Source of the DNA: Mesostigma viride
Taxonomy: Eukaryota; Streptophyta; Mesostigmatophyceae; Mesostigmatales; Mesostigmataceae
NCBI GenBank assembly: GCA_009746045.1
Contig: RPFO01000336.1
Coordinates: 1 to 47,897, forward strand
DNA length: 47,897 bases
Direction of reading: 5' to 3'
Positions 1-10,413 of the stretch are shown here, piece after piece. The notes below the pieces were generated by a model that saw nothing but the letters and a program-made list of their open reading frames with translations, made no database searches and had not been told where the DNA came from. Positions within the stretch are counted from its first letter, which is position 1; every line of letters starts with the position of its first letter. The translations under genes and the position numbers were made by a program.

Positions 1-1344
1 AGTACAGCCCATAGGGGTACCGTTGGTAAAAAGCAACCAAGGGGGTAGGAGTGGGCATACTACCTACTAATACCTACTAATATGGCCCCCAACCATGCCA
101 CACAATACATTTCCCTTCCACAATGATGGGGAAACATAACTGCATCATCACACTGCCCTTACATGGCACCTATGTGCAGGTGCCACCTTGTCCATGCACG
201 TAGGTAACGTGGTACGGATACCCTACGCAAGGCATGCATTCTAGGAGGCAGCCACCAACAAACTAGTGATTTTAAGCCTATTTCAGCTTGCCCTAGCAAG
301 GATAAACTAGGCCTAAGCTGCTATAGCTTGCCAGGTGATGGCCAGCACACCTGGTGGCACATGCTGACAATGGGAAGCTTCTACTCACCGGTTACATGCT
401 TGATGATGCCACAGAGACCAGCCAACTGCCTCACACTCATGCAATATGTGTGTGGGAAATGTATAACAAACATATATGGAGGTATTCAAACCCATACAGC
501 CTCTAAAACTTATCACCATCACCCTGTGGCAGGTCAACTGACTGAGGGAAGCATCTAAGAAGGGTGTTTTAGAAAGGGGCCAGGCCAGGGTCAAGAAAGA
601 GCATGAATAATGCAAAAAGAATGCGCTACACAAGCTAGAACGTATATATAAACGTCAAACATCGATAGGAAAACGATGATTAAGCTTTACCAGGCATGGA
701 TGGCGTTACCTTGGCCCAGGCGGTGGCCGCAAAATGGCGCATTTCGGCACACCAAAGTTGTGCAGCATGGTCGCTGGATTCGGCGATTTCTGGCCACCCT
801 TGCATGTTTACGACTACTATGTATCATAACAAGTACAAAGAAACCAATATATCCTTTAAAATACGCCGGAAAGGTATTGCTGTCAACGTTTCTATCGTCC
901 GGCCTGATCGCAGTTTTTTCGAGCAAGAACGCTGCCGACACCTATCAAATGGCATTCCCGCGAACCAAAAATTGGCCTGTATCATCTTTAGGACGTATAA
1001 AATCAATTTCCTGAGTTTGGTCAGAAAATTCGAACGAAAACGTAAATGCCATGCGTGGGCGCAAGCCGCCATGGCCAGGTCGTCGTTTTCCGGAATGCAC
1101 GTTGTACGTGAAAAAGTACCCTGACCCCTTGTACTTTGACCGGCCAGAACACCTCTATAACTTTGTCAGAAGTATGCAAACCCTAGTACCATGCTGTGAG
1201 GAAAATTATAAACTTTCGATCTTCTCAGCTAAACTTTTCCTAATTCTCAATAGTTTTCGCGGCATTTGGTCCCCCGAGAAGGGGCCGACGTGTCGGCTGT
1301 AACTCAGTTTTAGGCGGAAAATCGGCAGCCAGACCATTTAGGGG
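1..1344 (+). mobile_element. Right part of non-autonomous piggyBac-like element, copy 1
   Basis: This stretch matches 14,840-16,453 in the same orientation through many shared blocks, for example the start of the window against about 14,845, and the final segment with its GGGG end. It ends GACCATTTAGGGG directly before TTAA (1345-1348). The full copy ends GACCAATGAGGGG before TTAA. The left end lies outside the window. I found no transposase in it, and its short ORFs do not correspond to anything in the second copy, so they are treated as noise. Mobility by a piggyBac-type enzyme is inferred from the TTAA and terminal repeat of copy 2. Confidence 0.7.
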
Positions 1345-1503
<159 letters not shown>

Positions 1504-1866
1504 CTTGCGTGTCATGCGTGTGGGCATGCCTCATGGTACTACACCGCCCGCATTGGTAGTTCTAATGCATACCTAATTTCTGCCCTGTGTGCATTTTGAA
1601 ATTACCATGGATCGTTTGTTGGGAGCCAAGTAGGGCCCCAGCTTTTCTTTGTTTGTTTTTTCATGGTGCAGCCGTTCAAGGCAGTCAGGTATATATACTC
1701 TAAAAATTATTCAATACTTACATGATCAGAGTGAAGGCACTTAAATAACCATACATATACGTAGTACAAAGCCAATGCTTACAAGACTGAGATACCACGA
1801 CAAAATAACAACAACTAGCCGGCATGGGACGCTCCACACCGTGAAGCGAAGTAAAACCGCCTAGTG
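1504..1866. other. Unassigned sequence
   Basis: I see no ORF of weight, no RNA gene and no clear repeat boundary between the AAGT array and the LINE fragment. Confidence 0.4.
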
Positions 1867-1871
1867 ATTAT

Positions 1872-2075
1872 TTACCGTGCCGGCTGCGCCGCACAGTCAG
1901 CCCACGTGCGGCGGAGCAAGATGTCAGCCATAGCCCGGGTAAGCGCTACCGAAAGGCGTTGGCGCCAGTACGACGTCCAGGTCCGTGCCGACCAAGGGGC
2001 CCGCTGGCCCTCCAGGTCCAGGCGGTCCTCCCCGAGCCGGCAGCACTCCTTAACACGTCGTTTGTACCAGCTCAA
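1872..2075 (-). pseudogene. LINE ORF2 C-terminal fragment, copy 1
   Basis: The minus strand reads KECCRLGEDRLDLEG followed by APWSARTWTSYWRQRLSVAL, nearly identical to the segment at 37,834-38,078. The second copy continues upstream into PFVLEEFGAMGPLTSAFFKE, a layout I associate with the tail behind the reverse transcriptase of algal non-LTR elements. That family link is from memory of the pattern, not a search. Here the homology stops near 2,050 and only the tail survives, so this is debris. It lies directly left of the piggyBac element. Confidence 0.55.
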
Positions 2076-2137
2076 CGGTCCCGTTATTATCGCCTCGCCC
2101 TCATCTACAACTAGCTTGAATTAACCCGTGTTTTTTT

Positions 2138-2187
2138 ACAACGCGATACATCGCGTTGTAGGGTTAGAACGCGATGTATCGCGTTGT
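2138..2187. repeat. Left subterminal palindromes of piggyBac element
   Basis: ACAACGCGAT and ATCGCGTTGT flank a 2-nt spacer at 2138-2159. A second near-identical palindrome lies at 2166-2187. Such subterminal repeats are usual transposase binding sites; that role is inferred. Confidence 0.8.
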
Positions 2188-2425
2188 AATCTGACAACTG
2201 CCACACCTAATAAACATGCGATTTTTGGTCTGAAACTTTCAAGACAGGTCAGAAACATCTCATAGAATTCAAGAAAAAATCCTGGTATTTTTGATATTTT
2301 TTTTGTGACAGCTGTACACAGAAATGCACCACTGAAATTGGGTGTTTTTGCACGGTACCGCGCGAAGACGACGGCGATGGCGGCAACCTAATCTGGCCAG
2401 TTCCCGCCAGATTTCGTGGTCAGAG

Positions 2426-4866
2426 ATGGTGTTCGACGTGAATGCTAGGGACAGGGGTTTGCTAGGACGTACTTTACGAGTGCCCACGTCGTATTGGGGC
2501 GCTGGCTATGTCGCCAAAGCACAGAAGAAGTATAAAACAGACAAGATGACAGGTGTCGTCAAGAAGCTGCTGGCCGGTAGGGGTAGACAGCTAGTGGACT
2601 TGTGGAAGGTTTATTTCGCGGCTGACAGGAGCACGGAAAAGCTTACGGAATGGCAGGTCTTGCTGTGGTTAGAGACTGAGAATGAGCAGGAGCAGCGCAA
2701 TGTGCAGCAGCGGATTCAGGCGATAGAAAATGAATGCGGCACAGGCGATGCCAGCGATGGTGATGACGGCGCCGGATCAGGTGGGGATGGCGAGGAGGAT
2801 GGTGATGAGGAGGATGGCGATGATGAGGATGGAGGTGGCGATGATGTCCAGGAGGAGGAGGAGGAGGAGGAGGAGGAGGAGGAGGAGGAGGGGGAGGAGG
2901 AGGAGCTAGAGGAGGAGGAGGAGGAGGACGTGCCGACACCTCCTTCCAGTGGCAAAAGGCGTCGTGGGCGCCCTCGCAAATCTGATGAGGAGCGAGCGAA
3001 GGTGGCCCGGCCTGCAATCACTGCACCCGACACAAGCGATGACGAATCTAGTGAGGAAGACACCATGCCGGAATATGGGGATCCCGAGCTGCAGGCGGAG
3101 ATGGACGAGGCGCCAGTGGCCAGCAATGCACGAGACTGGGTCGTCAAGACAGGCGACCAATGGGACGAGAAGGGCGCCGAGGAAGAGGGCGTGACCATCG
3201 ACGTGCACCCCTGCAACCGGCCAGCCAAGGCGCAGCACCTGCCCCGGAATTATAAGGACATGGATGCCCTCGGGTGGTTTCATCTGATATGGGAACGCGA
3301 GGAGTGGGACAAGATTGCAGAGGCGACCAACGCCTATATTGAATGCAAGCAGGGACCTGACAACGTCGGGGACATCACCGCCCATGAGGTGGGCGTGTTT
3401 TTCGCACTCCTTGTTGCAAAGGCGTGCATTCCGCTGTCCAACGAGGGTGACTACTGGTCAGGGAAGACCCACGGTGCAGTCCAGTTTCCTGACTGGTCAG
3501 GCTTCATGCCCAAGGCGCGGTTCTACAAGATCAAGCACAACCTGCATTTCCGCCGCCACGACGAGCGCCCTACCGACCACAGCTCTCGGGAGGGCAAGCT
3601 GTACTTTTGCGACCACCTGGAGGAGATGATGAACAACAACATCAAGCATTACTTCCTGCCGGGGTCTTCAGTCGCCATCGATGAGTCGGGGATTGCTATC
3701 CGCAACCAGATGTGCAGCATCCGGGTCTATGACCCCAGCAAGCCCCACTCCTACCACATTCGGATATGGCGGCTCTGCGACTTCGAGACCAAGATTCCCT
3801 ACCACAGCCAGACCTTCGACAGGATCAAGGGAGAAGGCGGCATGCGGGCAATCGTCAAGACGCTGTCGGAGACGCTGCCCAGCCCAGGGGATACTGAGAT
3901 GGCGATCGACCGCCTCTACACGACTGTGGACACCATGGAGGACCTGCGTGAGATGGGGATCACTGCAGTGGGCACTGTCATGACGTGCCGGGCCAGGAAG
4001 TGTGAGCTGGCCAAGGTCAAGCAGCTCATGGGCAGCAGGCCCCCGCGGGGCAAGTGGGTGGCTGCCGTGCACAAGCCGACCGGGAAGGCCCTCACCATGT
4101 GGCAAGACCGCCAAGCTGTCACCTGCCTTACCACAGGCATCCTCCCACGCAGCGTGACCATCAGCAGGAGGAAGCTGGGGAAGGGCACGGGGGGGCACGG
4201 GAGGAGGTGCCCTGCCCCGAGGCCATGCTGCGGTACAACCGCATCTACAAGTGTGTGGACCAGTTTGACTTCCTGCTGACGGGCACGTGGGACATCGAGG
4301 GGCGGACCATCTTCCACAAGTGGTACTGCCGCTGGGCCTTGGGCCTCTTCTCCACGATCGTGCGCATGGCATACTGCCTGCAGAAGCTGGCTCTTGGCAA
4401 GGACGCCATGGACCACAAGGTGTTCATTCTGGCCTTCCACACGCAGCTGCTCAAGAACACATTTGACGGCACCCCCCGGCTTCGCGGCATGGCCGTCCCC
4501 AGCATCGGTAAGGGGCGTGCTGGGCGCCACTCCGGCACTCACGGGGTTGGCTCCCTGCTGCGCGACCTCAACCTGCCCACATCCCACTCTGGCATGGTGT
4601 GCGTGGTGTGCCGGGTGCGGTCGATGAAGGCCTGCGCACTGGCCAACACAGACCCACCCAAGCAGGGGGCGCGCACCCGCACCTGGTGCAAGGAGTGCGA
4701 CCTGGCCATGTGCTCGCCAGACTGCTTCAACGACTTCCACAACCCGCTCATCAAGCTCCCCTACATCGACACGGCCCCCGTGGCCAAGAAGCTCCTGGTG
4801 GGCGTGGTGCTCACCAGCACCAGGACGGGGGGCCGCAAGGAATACAAGAAGAAGGCGCAGTCCTAG
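2426..4866 (+). CDS. piggyBac transposase (DDE_Tnp_1_7), interrupted by a frameshift
   Basis: The product would cut and paste the element at TTAA sites in the nucleus. I start at ATG 2426 (MVFDVNARDRG), because the frame opens upstream only through non-ATG codons. An acidic low-complexity tract (E/D runs, about 2,760-2,930) precedes a basic KRRRGRPRK stretch. The catalytic core follows: AIDESGIAIR (first Asp), MAIDRLYTTVDTMEDL (second) and YNRIYKCVDQFDFLLTGTW (third). The C-terminus has a cysteine-rich domain with CVVC, CKEC and CSPDCF. The first frame runs to about 4,190 and the rest lies in another frame. The switch falls at a G7 run (about 4,189-4,195), so it is either an inactivating indel or a homopolymer error. 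Without it the protein is about 810 residues. Confidence 0.88.
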
Positions 4867-5421
4867 GCGCTAGGCGCTAGGCTACGGCACGGGTTGGGGA
4901 TTAATTTATGGTGTCAGCATGCTTGTATTATACAGGGAGTGTGCACCTGTGATGTATTTCACGTGTATTATCATGTTGACGCACCCTACTTGCAATATTG
5001 GTGCTTCCATGGCCTTATTAGGCCCCCCACCCCATGTGGCATGTTGTGATGTTGGCATGTGCTTCCTACTGCGTTGTACTGCGTTGTAATTGTGATGCAT
5101 AGGAAAAATAGCTGCAGTGGCCAAATGGGCCTGGCTTTTGTTTCACAGGCTCTACATATGTTGCACATAGCTCAGGCAAAAGGCCAGATTTTTTACTTTA
5201 TTAATTTCTGAATAAACACGTCGCTTGTCACCTAGGGTCAAGAAATCGCGGTCATGACCAGACCCCCCTGTATTCATAGCACTGTATCTCTCTATGGAAT
5301 AGGAATTTGGTAGGTCTGAGTAGCTCAAAAAAAACTTTGATTTATGGGCTTTCAGGAAAGTATATACATGACCATGAAAAAAAATTTTCCTTAGGTGCTA
5401 TACGCGTTCTAAAAAAAGCTT
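4867..5421. other. 3' region of piggyBac element
   Basis: This is AT-richer non-coding sequence between the transposase stop and the right subterminal palindrome. I see no second gene. Confidence 0.6.
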
Positions 5422-5443
5422 ACAACGCGATATATCGCGTTCT
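5422..5443. repeat. Right subterminal palindrome of piggyBac element
   Basis: ACAACGCGAT, AT, ATCGCGTTCT: the same palindrome family as at the left end, 3 nt inside the right terminal repeat. Confidence 0.8.
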
Positions 5444-5460
5444 AATTAAAAAAACACGGG

Positions 5461-5990
5461 CGCTCTATCCCCGACGGGAGCCCGGCCCGGGGGCTTCCAC
5501 AGTTTGTATGTTGTTCATGCACATCAAGGTCAGGCGCCGGCCCGCCCTGCCAGTACACATTGGGCTTCTCGGGCCATGGTCTTGAGGCGCCGGATGTAGT
5601 CGGGCCACTGGTCGCGGCGCTGCTACTAAGGCTGCTGCTGGGCTAGCGTCAGGTCGTCTTTGAGCGACCAGGAGCTGGTCACCAGCTGCTTGAGGCGAGA
5701 GAGAAACCGAACTTGGGCTGCGATGGACATCGCCATCGCTGAAGGTGAGGACCACTGGTGGGGGGCTGCCCGAGCCTAAGTTGTCCCGTGGATGGGGCAG
5801 GCGGTAGGCGCCCTGCATGCAGTGCGCCGTTCCTTGCAGCTCCATGCGAGCCAAGAGTTGGTTCCTGAACTTGTCGAGAAGATAGTCTGATGGGGTCTCC
5901 CCTGGCTGCATGTCGAAGCCCCTGCTGAGGATGACCCGGCAGCGGCGGCAGTCACGGTCAGCGGCCTCGCAGCGCTTGTTAGTGCCAACT
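5461..5990 (-). pseudogene. LINE ORF1-like fragment, decayed
   Basis: Read on the minus strand, it contains PGETPSDYLLDKFRNQLLAR, then GAYRLPHPRDNLGSGSPPPV and VLTFSDGD. After a frame change come SWSLKDDLTLAQQQ, two stop codons, and QRRDQWPDYIRRLK. The order matches the ORF1-like copies at 7.9-9.07 kb and 37.3-37.69 kb. Several frameshifts and stops make it a pseudogene. It abuts the right end of the piggyBac element. Confidence 0.65.
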
Positions 5991-6720
5991 ACAAAGCTCT
6001 AATATAGATTATGACGTATATATACAGTAGTAAAAACTGTTGCGCCATGCACAGTGGCGTAATGGTCGGTCTGTTGCGATATCGATGGGTCTCAAGGATA
6101 GTTACTCTTACAATTGCGGCAGCACAACTCGGCATTCATCGTATCAGTTTGTCAAATGTTATGGAATGAATTGTACATTTGGACATTGCTTTCATCATAA
6201 AGCATCATTGCAATCTTTATAAGCGGCTAAAATTCTGCTTCTATGACTCGTTTTTCTCTGAATATAGTCAGTTTAATTAATGCATGCGGGAAAGATAGGG
6301 CCGCTATGCCTTGGCCTGGACGTGGAAGGCTGTCTGCGACATGGGCTGACTATTTCGATCTGTACAAAGGGTTCCCTGTTCGCCCGAATTTTCCTTGGAT
6401 GACCCGGTTGTTTATAAGGGTCGGTGGCTATTAAATAGTGGTCCGAGAAAATTAATTGTAGGTTTTATACAACTTGCTTGCAAAGATTCGTGTTTGGTTG
6501 CACCAGCTGAGGTTAGGTGGGGACCTGTAGGCCGTAGGGTCGGCTGGTTGCTTAACGAATCTTTGGCTGATTTGGGTTCTTTAGTGAGTCGTGATTAATT
6601 ATTGTATAGTGGATTCGGACCGGCCCAAGGGGTCGATGGGCCGGCGAGTTTTATGTTTGTCAGTCTTGGGAACCTTGTACAATTAACTACAGTACCTGTA
6701 CGGTTAGCGCACTAGCCACA
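5991..6720. other. Unassigned sequence
   Basis: I see no credible gene or repeat. The short ORFs at 6,040-6,600 lack any recognisable feature. Confidence 0.4.
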
Positions 6721-8100
6721 TCGGCTTCCTCCCTCTGCAAGGATGACATCCGAGCAGTGCTGCATGGAGGAGCACGTGACCTGGCCGTTGGCCGAGAAGC
6801 TGACCTCGCTGAACACGACGCTCAACACGGTGGAAGCGGCCGGGTCTCCAACGTGGAAACCAAGGTCGTCCACAAGCTACAACCCCAGTTCACGGCGCTA
6901 CACACCGCGGCGCAGGCTTCGGAAACGCATGCTGCACTTGTCTCTCGCCTTAACCAGGTGGAGGGCAAGTGTGGCGTGCTCCTGAAGAAGCTTGAGGCCA
7001 TCACCGCCCACACCGAGGCCCTGGCCACACAGGTCCCCAAGATAGCGGAGCAGACGGCCACCATTGCATCCCAGCCACCCCGGCAGGATGCTGGCGACCT
7101 CCCGCCGCTCTCCTACGCGGACCTGCTGCGGTCAGCGACCGCCTCCACCACCGACGCCATCGCCACAAAGCTCCAGGAGCTGGAGGACCACCGCCAGACC
7201 CAGCAACGGGAGGTCACCGACCGCGCTCGCCGCGAGTGCCGAGTGGTGCTACGTCACTTCCCCCAGAAGCCAGGTGAGACGTCAACCTCTCTTGCTGACG
7301 AGCTCAAGAACCAGCTTCTTACCCTCATGGGTAAGCGCAGCTTCGGCGACATCCACAGAGCACTTTGGAACGCACTCAACGCCCCAGCCCCCGCACAGCC
7401 GGCAGCCCCATCGGCTTCCTCCCTCTGCAAGGATGACATCCGCGCAGTGCTGGAGGAGCACGTGACCTGGCCGCTGGCCGAGAAGATGACCTCGCTGAAC
7501 ACCACGCTCAACACGGTCGAGGCCCGGGTCTCCAACGTGGAAACCAAGGTCGTCCACAAGCTACAACCACAGTTCACGGCGCTACACACCGCGGCGCAGG
7601 CTTCGGAAACGCATGCACTTGTCTCTCGCCTTAACCAGGTGGAAGGCAAGTGCGGCGTGCTCCTGAAGAAGCTTGAGGCCATCACCGCCCACACCGAGGC
7701 CCTGGCCACACAGGTCCCAAAGCTAGCGGAGCAGACGGCCACCATTGCCTCCCAGCCACCCCGGCAGGATGCTGGTGACCTCCCGCTCTCCTACGCGGAC
7801 CTGCTGCGGTCAGCGACCGCCTCCACCACCGACGCCATCGCCACGAAGCTCCAGGAGCTGGAGGACCACCGCCAGGCCCAGCAACGGGAGGTCACCGATC
7901 GCGCTCGCCGCGAGTGCCGAGTGGTGCTACGTCACTTCCCCCAGAAGCCAGGTGAGACGTCAACCTCCCTTGCTGACGAGATCAAGAACCAGCTTCTTAC
8001 CCTCATGGGCCTGGTAGGTGAGGTAGAACTGCGTGGGTGCCACCGCCTTCCCCTGGCACTCACGGGACAAGGCGGCCACCCCACCAGTCCTGCTCACCTT
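6721..8100. repeat. 690-bp direct tandem duplication inside the ORF1-like gene
   Basis: TCGGCTTCCTCCCTCTGCAA occurs at 6,721 and 7,411, and the following roughly 600 bases align with few differences. The unit is 230 codons long, so the duplicated protein could remain in frame. Confidence 0.85.
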
Positions 8101-8323
8101 CCTCTCCCCTGAGGATAAGCAGCGGTTCCTCTCTCGTCGCAAGCGGTTGCACGACCTCACCTGGACGCTGGATGACGACCTAACCCCCGCTCAGCAACAG
8201 CAGCGACGCGACCTGTGGCCGGAATACCTCCGCCATAAGCAGGACCCCCAGAAGCCCAAGGTGTACTGGAGGGGCGGGGACCTGATGATCAACCACAAGA
8301 TGTGGACGCCCCCAGCGGGCTAG
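6721..8323 (+). pseudogene. LINE ORF1-like coiled-coil protein, internally duplicated and frameshifted
   Basis: The frame encodes a repeated heptad-rich coiled coil (EEHVTWPLAEKMTSLNTTLN, VSRLNQVEGKCGVLLKKLEA), a segment with RECRVVLRHFPQKPGETSTS, and a basic C-terminal domain with FLSRRKRLHDL, LDDDLTPAQQQQRRDLWPEY and VYWRGGDLMINHK. A coiled coil followed by such a domain is the layout of LINE ORF1-type RNA-binding chaperones; the family call is by layout only. The coiled-coil half is present twice, with a 690-bp offset (6,721 and 7,411). A 4-nt insertion near 8,049, absent from the copy at 8,749, moves the C-terminal domain out of frame, and copy 1 of the coil has its own 4-nt and 2-nt insertions. 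No convincing ATG is present. Confidence 0.65.
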
Positions 8324-8684
8324 ATTAGCAATAGCCCTAGCTTGTAACCATTGGAGTCACTGTCGCTAAGGCAGCCATGCCTAGAATGTTTGCCTAGCTG
8401 TGCCAACACACCTAGTCACGTGCCGCCAACGCACGGTACACAACCAGCCATAGCCTTAGCCTAGTTCTATAGTACAGCCATGCTACGCCCTGGCTATGTT
8501 CAGATTACTTGCCCACGCTCCTTGCTATGATATGCTCACATGGGTCTTATTGCACCCACAGTTTGCCGGATCGCTAGCCTGTCCTTTAGCTAGCCGCGCC
8601 CGATTGCAGCTGTGGCATGCCTTTGGCATGAAGGAGACTGGGGGTCTCTGCCCTTTCTCCTGTAGTGCACACACAGGGATTAAA

Positions 8685-8747
8685 AGCACTTCGGTGCTCC
8701 GTGACTCCCCAACGGGAGCACGAGTTTAATTAATTAATTAATTAATT
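8685..8747 (+). other. LINE 3' hairpins and TTAA tail, copy A1
   Basis: AGCAC-TTCG-GTGCT (8,685-8,698) is a perfect tetraloop hairpin. GTGCTCC...GGGAGCAC (8,694-8,721) is a second hairpin that shares the GTGCT arm, so the two exclude each other. A run of TTAA units follows and ends the copy. Confidence 0.75.
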
Positions 8748-8748
8748 A

Positions 8749-9068
8749 CCCTCATGGGCCTGGTAGGTGAGGTAGAACTGCGTGGGTGCCACCGCCTTCC
8801 CCACTCACGGGACAAGGCGGCTCCCCCACCAGTCCTACTCACCTTCCCCTCCCCTGAGGATAAGCAGCGGTTCCTCTCTCGTCGCAAGCGGTTGCACGAC
8901 CTCACCTGGACGCTGGATGACGACCTCACCCCCGCTCAGCAACAGCAGCGACGCGACCTGTGGCCGGAATACCTCCGCCATAAGCAGGACCCCCAGAAGC
9001 CCAAGGTGTACTGGAGGGGCGGGGACCTGATGATCAACCACAAGATGTGGACGCCCCCAGCGGGCTAG
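8749..9068 (+). pseudogene. LINE ORF1-like C-terminal domain, second copy
   Basis: This is a 5'-truncated copy with an intact frame from 8,754: LVGEVELRGCHRLPHSRDKA through the domain to a TAG after PPAG. It lacks the 4-nt insertion that breaks the first copy. The start falls mid-gene at the duplication junction, so it is not a complete gene. Confidence 0.65.
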
Positions 9069-9426
9069 AATAGCAATAGCCCTAGCTTGTAACCATTGGC
9101 GTCACTGCCGCTAAGGCAGCCATGCCTAGAATGTTGCCTAGCTGTGCCAACACACCTAGTCACGTGCCGCCAACGCACGGTACACAACCAGCCATAGCCT
9201 TAGCCTAGTCCTAGTACAGCCATGCTACGCCCTGGCTATGTTCAGATTACTTGCCCACGCTCCTTGCTATGATATGCTCACATGGGTCTTATTGCACCCA
9301 CAGTTTGCCGGATCGTTAGCCTGTCCTTTTAGCTAGCCGCGCCCGATTGCAGCTGTGGCATGCCTTTGGCATGAAGGAGACTGGGGTCTCTGCCCTTTCT
9401 CCTGTAGTGCACACACAGGGATTAAA

Positions 9427-9494
9427 AGCACTTCGGTGCTCCGTGACTCCCCAACGGGAGCACGAGTTTAATTAATTAATTAATTAATTAATTA
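9427..9494 (+). other. LINE 3' hairpins and TTAA tail, copy A2
   Basis: The same AGCAC-TTCG-GTGCT (9,427-9,440) and GTGCTCC...GGGAGCAC (9,436-9,463) pair, then TTAA units to 9,494. Confidence 0.75.
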
Positions 9495-10196
9495 GCGCAC
9501 TAGCCTGGGGGTGCACGTGGCCACGTTGTTTGTATTGGCGTTTTCAGCACTGTTCAGGCCGGCGTGTGACGCATGCCGGTGTTACTTAATTTAGGATGAT
9601 GTCAGCTTGTGTGTCGGCGGGCCATGCCTTAAGCAAGTTAGGCAGGCAATGATCCGCAATTGTTTCTTTCCGGCCCCTCCCTCCCACCCTGGAGGCTTCT
9701 TGCTTCCGCGTACGGATTGAGAAACCTTAAGGCCACTGTTAACTGCTGCATTTGTGGCAGGGCTCCACTTAGTGTATTCAATCAAATGCTGATCTTCTTG
9801 GGAGTTCAATGATCTTAATAGATATTGGATTGTTTAATGATAGAAATTGATCAATTCATCTCGTCATGATATAGACAGTGCACGCGACTGGTCGACCGGT
9901 TCCTTCCATTCTGGAACTTCCACCCACCAGTCCCACCCAATCATGTAGGCAATGAGCATGACCATGTAGCGTTAAACATTGTCGTTGCCTTTACGTCAGG
10001 GTCTTTTCAAACTCATCTGGACCTGTAGGTGGTCGCCTCGGTACTTCGAAGAGAACCAGGGAGAAAACTGCCAAGTTATGGGGCGACACACGTGCGGAAA
10101 GCATCTTGAGTATACATAAAATTACCGTGCTTCTATCATGCAATCTTCCTTGCATGCTGCAAATGTAGAGAAACGAGCACTTACAAACGACATTTT
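9495..10196. other. Spacer downstream of the DUF3082 gene
   Basis: No gene seen. The minus-strand part next to 10,196 is the probable 3' UTR of the DUF3082 gene; a TGTAA lies about 20 nt after the stop. Confidence 0.4.
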
Positions 10197-10413
10197 TCAT
10201 GAATCAGGGTTGCTGTTTTGGGCATCCACATCTTGCTTGGTTGTTCTATACAAACCCTTGATTGGAGGAAGTTCTGGTTTTTCAGGTGCAGGCGGTTTCG
10301 CCACAGGTTCCTCAGGACCATTGGTTGCCAGCTGGATTGCGTAGGCAATCAGCCCAATCGCGTTCGTGCCAAAGACAAACACGCCCAGATAGCAGATGCC
10401 AGAGATGATTGTC
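10197..10413 (-). CDS. DUF3082 gene, exon 4
   Basis: The acceptor is ATATTGCAG before GACAATC. The exon opens with the last base of an Arg codon, then the third membrane segment, a Pro-rich tail (KPPAPEKPELPPIKG) and TGA. Confidence 0.82.

Larger units (their letters stand above)
2125..5460 (+). mobile_element. piggyBac-family DNA transposon (autonomous type, frameshifted)
   Basis: The ends are perfect 14-bp inverted repeats (CCCGTGTTTTTTTA at 2125-2138 and its complement at 5447-5460). Subterminal palindromes lie inside both ends. The left end follows TTAA (2121-2124), the piggyBac target. The right end is followed by CGCT, not TTAA, so one target copy is missing, either from a later deletion or rearrangement or from an assembly error. 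The body encodes one transposase on the same strand. The insertion separates a LINE ORF2 fragment from an ORF1-like fragment. Confidence 0.85.
8003..9494. repeat. About 745-bp direct tandem duplication of the LINE 3' half
   Basis: CCCTCATGGGCCTGGTAGGT begins at about 8,001 and again at 8,749. Each copy runs through the C-terminal domain, about 370 bp of non-coding sequence, a hairpin and a TTAA tail (ending about 8,747 and 9,494). The second copy begins directly after the first tail. Confidence 0.88.

Noticed and set aside
328-1302. Small ORFs at the left edge
   Set aside because: They lie in the non-autonomous transposon and are not conserved in its second copy.
3916-4740. Minus-strand ORFs under the transposase
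   Set aside because: Shadow frames of a GC-rich coding region; the plus strand has the piggyBac catalytic residues.
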